Of a stretch of 64,000 nt of DNA, positions 22,028 through 34,300 are shown piece after piece (position 1 is the stretch's first letter; the number at the start of each line of letters is the position of its first letter). The notes under the pieces were generated by a model. It had not been told where the DNA came from, made no database searches, and saw only the letters and a program-made list of their open reading frames with translations. The stretch is from Siphonodentalium dalli (lineage: Eukaryota > Mollusca > Scaphopoda > Gadilida > Siphonodentaliidae), in contig CP136061.1 in assembly GCA_032622095.1 (NCBI GenBank), positions 12,479,287-12,543,286 of the forward strand. The letters are read 5' to 3'. Both the position numbers and the translations under genes were made by a program.

Positions 22028-25000
22028 GTAGGAATCATGACACACCCGTCCTCCCTGTCTCCTCTCTCCTCAGTGCTTACACTATCTACATACGGAAGGA
22101 ATCATTTCTCATATCAAAACCTGTCTCCTCTCTCCTCAGTGTTTACTAAAAAACATGGCCGTCAGCAGCCATCTTGGATTCAAAATTCATTCCATTAGCA
22201 TGGGCTACAGGCTGTACTGTTTATCTGGTCATCGTGAAATTTATCATGGATGGTAATATTGACATGTAGATGGGCACAAGTCATTTTGGGGTCATTCGGC
22301 CAAAAAACATAACCACCAGCAGCCATCTTGGATTTTACACTTTGCATGACTAAATCCTTTGGCATGGGCTACATGCCGTACCTTTGGTTGGATCATCATG
22401 ATATTTGTCATGGATGTTAACAATGACATGTAGATGGAACGAATCATTTTGGAGTCATTTGGCCATACAACATGGCCACAGGCAGCCATCTAGGATTTTA
22501 CTCTTTGCATGACTGAATCCTTTGGCACACCCTACAGTCCACTTCCCTCATCCGATCATCACCAAACTTCATATTAATCTTGATATTGATCTACTAGATG
22601 GAAGCTATCAAATGTAGCCGCCAGCAACCATCTTCGATTTTTACTTTATATACATGTACACGTACATTTACATCTCTTCATGTTGATAATCTAGTATTAC
22701 TTTGACATTATTGACACATTCATTATCAACACAAAGCCTCTTGATTTTGGAGTTATCCATCTTCATCCGCAATTTGGTCCAAGACCGGCTCATCAAACTT
22801 TTTACTGGGCCACTATAAGTCTTGATGGTGAAAAATAATAGATTTCAAAAATTGATATCTACATGTAATACATCCTGAGTTTTGATAGGTGGGGTCCTCG
22901 TCTCGAATCAAATATATTTAACCCCAGAAACCAAATAACTAGTAATTGAGGGCTCTTAATCGGACTATGCATCTTTAATTACAGCTGGAGGTTGAGGAGT
23001 TTGAGGATATCAAGTCAGGTTACAGGATCAAGTTCAACTTTAACTCAAATCCTTACTTTACCAATGAGTCACTAGTCAAGGTTTCCACCACGTCAGGTTT
23101 GTATAACTTTTAACCCTTTCATGACTTGAGCTTCCTGTAGGGAGCCCCATACAAGTGGCAGCTTATATTACTGAGTGCCGTCTGCTCATGTCTGCGGGGC
23201 TCCATAAGGGTAGTTTAACCCTTCCATGACTCGAGCTTCCTGAAATTTTTTGAAAACCCTGTGCCAATGCATTCTCTCATATGTGACCCGCCATATCAAA
23301 TCCAGTCGTAAGTCGGGATTTTTTTTTACCCTAGGTCGCGTCGCATATATAAGAGAATGCATTGGCCTAACAATTTTTTATCATTTTTTTTGAATAAATG
23401 TTTCTTACAATTTTTAGGACAAAAAATAAAAAACATCCATTACCCTGCAGGGAGCCCCACACATATATAGAAGCATATAGAATAGTGTCGTCTGCTCATG
23501 TTTGTCTGGGGCTTTATGGGTGAAATTATAAAATTGTTAAAGAATACAAGAAAAAATTATTAAAATTGTAAAAAATTGTTAGGCCAATGCATTCTCTTAT
23601 ATATGCGAGGCGACCTATGTTCGACTCGCATATATAAGAGAATGCATTGGCACAAGGTAAAAAAAATCCCGACTTACGACTGGATTTGATATGGCGGGTC
23701 ACATACTCTCAGGTGCCAAATAAAAGTGCTGGCCAAATACAAGTGCTGGGTGACATTTTTACCAAAAAAAGAATAATAGTGCTGGTGCACAATAAATGTG
23801 CTGGGTTACGGATTTTACTTTTCATGGTAGTATGCTTAAAACTCGAGCCATGAAGGCTTATGCATACATTTATATAGTACACGGAATCATATCTGTGCGG
23901 AGGATGTGACATTTAGGTATTATGCATCATGTATCGTCACTATCTTTTTCACCCCATTCATACATTATGTAAGACCATGCGTGAAATTACATATTACTAA
24001 TGCTGAATAGGTCATTGTCGCATGGTTTCTGGCAAAAAGACACCCATGATCTCTTAAACTGTCAAAACGACACCCAGGATCTCGAAAACTGTCAAAAAGA
24101 CACCCAGGATCTCAAAGTCTCGCCAAACAACGGGAATTTTGTTTAGTCGTCTGCTATTAATATTATGATAATTATTTGTTTGTGATCGGAGTGAAATATC
24201 AACGGAATTTAATTCGACTTTGAGTCTGACTGACAGCGCAATTCCGCATCATTGATAGTTGGACCAATATTAATAGCAGACGACTAAACAAAATTCCCGT
24301 TGTTTGGTGAGACTGCGATCCTGGGTGTCTTTTTGACAGTTTAAGAGATCCTGGGTGTCTTTTTGACAGTTTAAAAGATCCAGGGTGTCTTTTTGCCAGA
24401 AACCATGCGACAATGACCCATATGATATAAAGTTGGAATAGATTGTCTTACATGTTGATTGTTGTATTATACAGTACACACTGCACATGACTTTTTTTTC
24501 TCTTGTAGGTTGGGGGTCTTCGGGTATAGATGGTTCATTATTCCGATGGTTCATTATTCTGAGGGTTCATTATTCCGCTTTTCCATGAGGGTTCATAATT
24601 CCGACTATTTCAATATTCCGAGACCTTCTATATGGCTTAGAATACTATATAATTTGGGATCGGAATAATGAATCAAACAAAACAGAAAAAACCTAAATTA
24701 CACACCATTTCACCACTTTGTATACTATATAGGGATTAGCCATACGGAATACAAGAAGGGGTGGGAAAACTTAAGGCTGTTTATTAAATATGATTTTCAG
24801 TTGTGTTGCACAAAACAACCCCTTTTCAACATCACAAATAAAAGGATATCTAATGCTGAACAAACTATGTACAATGCTATGTGTTTGCTCTTAAGTTATG
24901 TATATCAACAATCTATTGTATTTATATATGTGTTATTATCATTGCCAATACAATCAATCAATCAATCAAAGAGTGATAGTTAACTCAAGTAACTCACTCA

Positions 25001-28000
25001 CTGTATAATTCAATTGATTAATATATTTAGGTTGAAACTTGTGTACTAGTAGATTGAAGTTCTTGTCCAAAATCATACTCAGTTTACAATTTTACATTAA
25101 GCCTAATTTGATTTTTTTTCGAAGAATTTACGATCAATTTTACATTTCTCTCACCAAATAATGCATTAAAACAGAAAAAGTATGAAACTGTGCTGTTTAA
25201 ATATCTTAATATTAAAGGAATATAATTTAATGCTTCTCATGAAATTATTTGTATGCAGAAAACACTCGGTCAAACTGGTAACTTTTAGCGCTTTTTCTGG
25301 GTTTCGCGTTGCCTATTTTCGAGGCACATCGTTTTTATGTTTACCCATACCATAGTATGGTAAACATAGTGTCGTTGCCCGGATTGACCACTCGTCGTTC
25401 GTCCGTCTGTCTGTCTGTCTGTCTCTGTCTGTCTGTCCGTAGACACTTTACGAGTAATGCGATAACTCAAACATTTTCTATCCGATCGAAACCAAATTTT
25501 GTATATGGGTTTCTCAGTCCAAAATACAGATCGAGTTCAAATTTGGGTTTGATCCGAGATTTTGTTACAGAGTTATGGCCCTTTTTCAACTTGGAATTCA
25601 CGCATTCTGCCATAACTCAAATTGTTTTTATCTGATTGGATCCAAATTTGGTATGTGAGTTTCACAGCCGAAAATACAGATCGAGTTCGAATATGGGTTT
25701 GATCCTATTTTTTTCAATGGAGTTATGGCCCTTTGACATAGAATTTCTGCATATTTTGATAAATCAAACATTTTTCAGCTGATAAGAACCAAATTTGGTA
25801 TGCGAGTTTCTCAACTCAAAATACAAATCGACATTGAATATGGGTTAGATCCAACATTTTATACCAGTGTTATGGCCCTTTTTCAACTAAGAATTGAACA
25901 GATAACCATAGCAGTCAACAAATAATTGATTACCAGCACCAGCAGTAAAACTTTAGCTCTGTAAGAGACAAGCAGTATGAGTTATTGATAATTAGAGTTA
26001 TTTTTAGACATTAGTGTGAGGAGAAATCAGCTACGTTTTTAGGGACAGGACACACACAGGCTTACAGGCAGTAGCTCTATCTAATTAATTTGCACTCTTA
26101 CTCTGGTTATTCAAACTCTCTTAAAGACCAGCTGAATAATACAATTAATTTAGCTCCAAACATATCTAAATATGTCTTAACTCATGCTAAATAAGGTTTA
26201 TAACATGTATCCTTTCCATTTTTTTCACATTTTTACAAAAAACTACTATTTCCAGACATTTGAATAAAACGGCTTCTTTGTTTACAATAGTCATTTTTGA
26301 ATCGGGTGTTTCCGTCGCGACTCGGAAATGACGTCACGGAGGGTACACAGACGGAAGAAATTTTATGCGCCGTTTTTAAAATCACGTATTTTGAAATCGT
26401 CTTTTTTTATTGTTTATTTTTTTGAAGAATAAAACGTACTCGTGGCTGCAAACTGTAGCCATAAATGTTCAAGTGGCATAAGAATTAATGCAGCCATTCG
26501 ACAACAGTGGACGGCGTTTGTCCACAACGAGAGTTTGGAATGGGCTGTCACAATACAGCTGCTTGTGTTCCAAGCACTTTGAAGAAGGATCTTTCACAAA
26601 TATTGTGAAATGCAAGCTGGGACATACAAAAGTGTGATTCACATTGTCAAACAAAATGTTTATCTACGTGAATACCGGTACCAATAAACACCCATGCACT
26701 CACGGTCCTTGTGGGGGGGGGGGGGGGGGGTGGTATCAGTAGACATACGGCTACGTCGTAGTACATGGATCATACATGAGGATTTACTTTCGGCGATGTG
26801 TGAATCGTGACTTGTTCTACTCAACTGTGAACACATAAATCGGCACCTTGACAATACAAAATGTCAGCTATGCATGACAATATGCAAAATTAAGCATGAT
26901 TTACAAATTAAGGCTACCAATCAACAATCTGTGTAATATAAGTGACTGTTCTTCGTTAATTCTAGTCTAACGTGACGTAAACATCGATTAGAACCTGAAC
27001 TTGAAATGTAACGATTCAATGAAAATCATTAGTAAGTCTACTCACCAGATTGAATTTTTCGAATAATTAAAATCCAATACGAATCACCAATGTATTAATC
27101 CATTTGTGAAAGCATATAAATGAAATCAGACGAAAATGTACCGCACTGCATCCACGTGTTACGAGCTGTGTCGATCATGTCAGTTTGTCACGATTTTTCG
27201 CCAATATTTCCACCAACAAAACATAAATTCCTTGTATTCCAATCGAATTGTTCAGAGAAATTCTTGACGGTACTTCGAATTATATACATTAAGCAGTAAC
27301 CGAGCTTTAACAAACTGGTATTTGAATTATAAACACAAACAAATATTATGCAGGTGATGTGACCTATACATCTGACCTAACCTCAATGTCATACACGTGC
27401 GTGTGCATATCCATACTCGATAATAATGTGTCTAAAGTTGACTATGAAACACCTACTATCGTAAAAGATAGATCAATTATGGAATTATGTTACGTTTTAA
27501 CATGTCTTCAGTCCACTGTATGGGTATTATTTTTAAAATAAGAACAGCAATCGCGAGGGACTATTTTGTTATTGCGAATGTAGTATGCGTAAAATATCGT
27601 TCGATTTGTGATCAAAGCGCAGTACCATTAGGCCTAGTAAGTACTGCGTTCGTCATATGCACAGGAACGCCCACATTTCCACCGAGTGTGGTAGATATAG
27701 GCCCTAGATAGTTGGTCCGTGTGGAGATTGTGCGTTACTGGTCTTGATTCATTTGAAACAATAAAGTGAATAAACATAATACATACTGAAAATAATATAT
27801 ATATACGTACGCCTTTTGCGGTTTTTGTTTTGTTGACAGATTGTCAAAAAATGTGTTTTATATGATAATCTAAAGGCCATGCATGATACTGCATGTATAA
27901 TTCAGGTCAGTATCGGTACGTAGACAGCAGTTTGGAAATTCTTGATAGTATAAAATGTTTGATGTTTCACACCATCGATCTATATACAATATACGTCGAT

Positions 28001-28327
28001 GTTCACACCTACCTTCCATTAGTGACCATACATTCTCAGTGATAACTTGGATGTCTATATAAAGCCAGTTGAAAAATTTAAACATAAAGAGCATTTAATT
28101 GGAGGATTATAGGGACTACTAGTAATGGAATATATAGGTCAAGCTTTTGCGGATTTCTGCTCACTACGTTCATGACTGACTAGATGAAATATAATTACAT
28201 ACCAACAAATCTAATACCCAGTATCGTGAATATCAAGTTAAAACATAATTGTTTATTTAATCATGGAGCTATCTACTTGTGATATGCAATAGGTTTCTGC
28301 ATAAAATTAATGGTGAAAGGATGTGTC

Positions 28328-28362
<35 letters not shown>

Positions 28363-31300
28363 CAATTAACTGCTTGACACAATATAAGTTGAAAATTATA
28401 CACCACATATAGGCTGAACAGTCTATAACTATTTTAATTTCAATTCAATTATTGTTGAGGATTGGGAAATGTGTTGACGTTTAGACCGACGTACAGCAGC
28501 CTATCTTTCTACTTTTGGTCCGAAAGAGGGGGAACCGGTGCAAATGCATGGTCCATGGATGCGATGATTTATTGTCGGATCGTCGGTCAATGGTCTCTCG
28601 CCGATATGTGGAGGATCATTGTCATCAGGCTCGAATGCAGCAAGATCAAAATCATCTTTACAACGTTAGCGCTGACCTGCCATCGCCATTATAGCCGCAC
28701 GTTGCCAATGACGCAAAGCAGAAATGTGCATTTGTGATCCCTCCGTGACGTCATGTCACGTGCTCCTCCAGTAGCCATGTGCGCGCAGTGCAAAATGAAA
28801 ACAAATCTTCGGCGACTGTTTCGTTCCCAAGATATAAAAAATAATTGCAGGATATTTTGACGGGATTTTTTGCGGATTTGTGTTAAGGGGACTTAGATAC
28901 ACACGGGGTGATATATCAATACTCAAATTAGGTTACAGTTCAGCTGGACTTTAACCCAAGTATCCCATGTCCTGGCCACCTTTCACATTTAACCCAAGGC
29001 TGTCTCTTATATAAATGCTAGTGACCCATAAATTCAAATAATTTGTGTTATGTACATTTGTCTATAATAGTACATAAAAGTATACTCTATAATTCAACAC
29101 CAAAACTCTCATTTATGATTCCAATCATAGTAATTTACTATCGCCAAGGGATGGGTTAACATCTGCCGATCGTGATCGGCCTCTCGTTCATTATAAATTG
29201 TGATTATGGAACTGATTTTGGAGTTAACAAAACATTTTAATTGTAGAATAAGTCCTGTGATCCATGGGCCATCTTTTCTATCGTTTCGGGTCCCGTGAAC
29301 TCGGTTTTGCGCTTTATTACAAATCGAAAGTAGACGAATTAAAAGATTGGGCGAACCGTGACTCTCAAAATAGGTTTTATATCGAAGCGATGTCGCATCT
29401 CAGTCTACTAAAACAACTTTATTTAGTGGTTTGTGACTTCTAGTATTAACATTAGCACACTCGTGATTCGTTCCATTCTTATATTCATTTGTTTATCACC
29501 CAAAAAAAGAATAAATGTCACAGTATGTGATGGATTTACCCCCAAAAAAAATACACGTGATGGGTCACAATAAGCGTGATTGTGTGTATTTTTGCTCCAA
29601 ATTAATAAACGTGCCAGCACGTTTATTTGGCACCTGAGAGTATATGCGAGTCTCTCATAGGAGCCTCCATATTTAAGAGAATACATTGGCCTAAGAATAT
29701 TTACCTTTACCTTGTAAGCCAGTGCATTTTCTTATAAATGCGAGGCTCCCTATATACATGTACTTAGATAGTTTCTCTTTATTTTTTTAGTTTAGTTTCT
29801 CTATAATTCCAAATTGGCAGACGACACAATGTATAATAGAGGTGCCTAATGGGTGCACATCACCATCTGGGAACTGTTATCTGTGTCTAGGTCTCCCCAA
29901 GCCATGCAGAATGAGGTTCCCAGAGGATGAATTTGTGCACCTTATTTTGAGGCCTGATTGAACATGAAAACTTGAAAGACATCTTATTTACAATTAATGG
30001 CCAATGAAGATTTCACTGAGAAAAAAGTTTTGTTCAAATCACATATGAATCATAGGCACCCATAAATATTTAATCATGTGATTGAAGCAAATGTAGAACA
30101 GAAGATATCTTATACTGGCAGAAGGTCTCACATTTTTCCATTGTTGTTCATACTCGCCACTGTCCGAATATTGATTTAAAAATTATAACATGGTTTATCA
30201 TTCTATCGTATAGGCGACCCAGCATCAGAATCAACGAATGTCTCATGGAAAGATGGAATGGATCTAACCAGCAGGTCAAAATCACAAGATGCCAACGCAA
30301 GAAAAAGGAGGAAAGGTCAAGGTCGAACATTTTTCAAATGGTTCCTTGATAATACGGATCCGTCAGCTGATGATATCGCAGAGGTAAGCAAAGTTCTCAT
30401 TGTACATGTATATGGTTGATAGTTGTTCTCATTATACATGTATATGGTTGATAGTTGAGAACTCGCAAGTTAAGTTTGAATTTGGTCGTGGTCTGAAGAT
30501 TTTGAGGGAATTATGACCCTTTTTCGACTTTCGTTAACCCTTTACCCAACAGAACGGCCCTGTGCCAATGCATTCTCTTATATATGCGAGTCGACCATAG
30601 GTCGCCTCGCATATATAAGAGAATGCATTGGCTTAACACATTACAAATTATTAAATTGTTAAAGAATGTAAGAAAAAATTGTAAAAAGTGTTAAAAAAAG
30701 TTTTTTTTTAGGCCAATGCATTCTCTTATATATGCGAGTAGTGCTGGGCGGTATTTAACCATAAAAATACCGCGGTAATCCTAAAATAATACCGCGGTAT
30801 ACGGTATTACAACTTAATGCAAGCATCATTCAGCGAAGTTGGATACACCCAAGAGCTTTGAAACAATCCCCAACTGACAGTGCCGACTTGCAGAGCACGT
30901 GCTGTGACGTTGATATTGGAATGTTCCGCCGGGTGTGAATAACTTAAGAATAAGTACAATGATTTTATTAAATGCCGGAAAATGAAGTGTATTACTTCCA
31001 AAGTATTTAACTTCTAGAACTATTATTGACTTACCGTTGCATTATTATAAATCATACTTTTAAAGCCAGGTTTATGAATGTGATCAATTATTCCCACTCG
31101 ATAACACCCCTGAAATAATGAGCTGCCCCATGCATGCAGTCGATTAAAAATAGCGCAGAATGATGCAATCATACCTTGCAATATAATGTTGGGCTGGATT
31201 TTGTCCCAGGTGGGGAAGGAATGCATTTTGTTTGGATATGACATAAACTTGCACACGCCAATCATTGAAACGGACTGGTCATTTTAAAATTGTCGATTTA

Positions 31301-34300
31301 ACCATAAAAATACCGCGGTAATCCTAAAATAATACCGCGGTATACGGTATTACAACTTAATGCAAGCATCATTCAGCGAAGTTGGATACACCCAAGAGCT
31401 TTGAAACAATCCCCAACTGACAGTGCCGACTTGCAGAGCACGTGCTGTGACGTTGATATTGGAATGTTCCGCCGGGTGTGAATAACTTAAGAATAAGTAC
31501 AATGATTTTATTAAATGCCGGAAAATGAAGTGTATTACTTCCAAAGTATTTAACTTCTAGAACTATTATTGACTTACCGTTGCATTATTATAAATCATAC
31601 TTTTAAAGCCAGGTTTATGAATGTGATCAATTATTCCCACTCGATAACACCCCTGAAATAATGAGCTGCCCCATGCATGCAGTCGATTAAAAATAGCGCA
31701 GAATGATGCAATCATACCTTGCAATATAATGTTGGGCTGGATTTTGTCCCAGGTGGGGAAGGAATGCATTTTGTTTGGATATGACATAAACTTGCACACG
31801 CCAATCATTGAAACGGACTGGTCATTTTAAAATTGTCGATCAGCACGTGCATGGGGGCACACAACGTAAGTCTTGAAATATATTCGCGGCAATTTCGGGG
31901 ATGACTTGGTAAACAGAATCCGCAACGCTAGTAGCTACTCCAGCCCAATTTACAGCAACGCTGTCTCCTGACACAAACTCGCTACCTCTTAATTGTAATT
32001 TCGATGAAATACGGTGTAAAGAAATGAAGTAATTTCTTTGTATCCCGACAAAGGAAAACCACAATATACTCGGTAATGGGCCTGTATGATATGTAACCGC
32101 GATAATACCGTCTTCAAGGTTTACCGATTATGGGAAAGAATAACGGTAACGGTATTGAAAATCTTACCGACTATAATCGGTATTCCGAAATACCGCCCAG
32201 CACTATATGCGAGTCGCATATATAAGAGAATGCATTGGCACAGGGCATAACTGTAACTATCACAATGTGGTCAAGGAGCCGGTTCCAATGATATCCATAT
32301 TTGTATGGTTTTATTGAGACAGACCGAAGATATTTTAGGCTGTTGAAGCTTTATTTGGCCGGTTTTGGCCAGTTTGTTGGGTAAAGGGTTAAACAGAATT
32401 TCTTGATTTTTGGTGAATTCATCAAATCAGAAAACACAGGTCAAGTTAAAATATTCTAATGTGACTTTGTTCGACTTACAAATATTTGTATTTGTATTGT
32501 CTTAATCAGGGCTGAGAATATGTGCCTGTCATTTGCATAATGAGGTCCCCAGAGGGTGAACTTAGTGACGCTATCCCACATAGCAGGCTAGCATCACTAA
32601 ATTAAGAAAATTTACCCACTGGGGACCTCATTCTGCTTTGGCCTCATCTTCTCTAGAAAGATTATTTATTATCACATTTCTATAGAAACAATTTCACATA
32701 GATTCTATTTTTTCTCTATACCTTACTTGTATTTAAATTCACGCAGTACTATTTTAAGCTCAGGTAAAAAAAAGATAGTATGTTTCCGCTAACGGTGTGA
32801 AAAAATTAGGGTAGGTAGGTAATGTTTTTTCTTTTTATTTAATTTTTTAATTTTGGTAAAAATTGACATTTCGGCCTCAAAGGCGAAAAAGCTTGGCGAC
32901 GAAAATCTTTGCGAGGTATAAATTTACATTTTTGGGCGTCTAAGGCGAAACGTTATAGGGAATGAGACATCGCCCGTGGGTTACTGAATGTTGACACGGC
33001 CTCGAGGGGAAAGAGGCGAACAAAAATAACGCACACCCTACCTTAAGAGCGTCACGGTTACTACCGCCGTTTAACCGCACTTGGTCTAAAAGTTTGAAGG
33101 TTTACATTTTTAGGCTGCAGAAATATTGAACGACCTCGACCGAAGTGACATAAAATGCCAACTCATGTTGTGGGGAAAGTATTACTTGAACAACACAGTG
33201 GAAATATACATTAAGATTGCATGATTCACTGGGGGATGCCTGATTCACTGGGATGATGCCCGATTCACTGGGGGGATGCCCGATTCACTGGGGGGATGCC
33301 CGATTCACTGGGGTGATGCCTGATTCACTGGGATGATGCCTGATTCACTGGGGGGTTGCCTGATTCACTGTGGTGTTGCAAGATTCACTGGGGGGGTTGC
33401 CTGATTCACTGGGGTGATGCCCGATTCACTGGGGGGATGCCTGATTCACTGGGATGATGCCTGATTCACTGGGGGGTTGCCTGATTCACTGTGGTGTTGC
33501 AAGATTCACTGGGGGGGTTGCCTGATTCACTGGGGTGATGCCTGATTCACTGGGGTGATGCCTGATTCACTGGGGTGATGCCTGATTCACTGGGGGGGGG
33601 GGGGGTTGCCTGATTCACTGGAATGATGCCTGATTCACTGGGGTGATGCCTGATTCACTGGGGGGGGGGGTTGCCTGATTCACTGGGGGGGGGGGGGGCG
33701 TTTACTGATTCACTGGGGTGATGCCTGATTCACTGGGGTGATGCCTGATTCACTGGGGGGTTGCCTGATTCACTGGGGGGTTGCCTGATCCTTGGGGCGT
33801 TTACTGATTCACTGGGGTGTTTACTGATTCACTGGGGTGATGCTTGATTCACTGGGGGGTTGCCTGATCCTTGGGGCGTTTACTGATTCACTGGGGTGAT
33901 GCCTGATTCACTGGGGTGTTGCCTGATTCACCGGGGTGTTGCCTGATTCACTGGGGTGTTGCCTGATTCACTGGAATGATGCCTGATTCACTGGGGGGTT
34001 GCCTGATTCACTGGAATGATGCCTGATTCACTGGGGTGATGCCTGATTCACTGGGGGGTTGCCTGATCCTTGGGGCATTTACTGATTCACTGGGGGGTTG
34101 CCTGATTCACTGGAATGATGCCTGATTCATTGGGGGATGCCTGATTCACTGTGGTGTTGCCTGATTCACTGGGGTGTTGTCTGATTCACTGGGGGGGGGG
34201 GTTGCCTGATTCACTGGGGTGTTGCCTGATTCACTGGGGTGTTGCCTGATTCACTGGGGTGATGTCTGATTCACTGGGGGGGGGTTGCCTGATTCACTGG

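Larger units (their letters stand above)
23706..29640 (+). mobile_element. 5.9-kb TA-flanked insertion with CTCTCAGG termini
   Basis: Ends CTCTCAGGTGCCAAATAAA and its near reverse complement at 29622-29640, with TA at 23704-23705 and 29641-29642. The left arm has the intact empty site with one TA. Inside are a 407-bp fold-back element (24011-24418), a mollusc-type repeat (25320-25880), a THAP-like remnant (26463-26636), a G run (26714-26731) and a C run (28331-28361). No intact transposase is seen. A short element with similar ends lies at 61382-61595. The superfamily is undetermined; several insertions may be nested here. Confidence 0.72.

Noticed and set aside
21866-22198. 110-codon frame that looks like a membrane-leader protein (also 13945-14277)
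   Set aside because: Only the central 72 nt are a real SET exon with splice sites. The hydrophobic start is intron sequence.
28503-28668. About 50-codon minus-strand frame with an acidic [16 protein letters not shown] segment
   Set aside because: Could be a gene fragment within the 5.9-kb insertion, but it has no recognisable domain and is opposite in strand to the THAP fragment.
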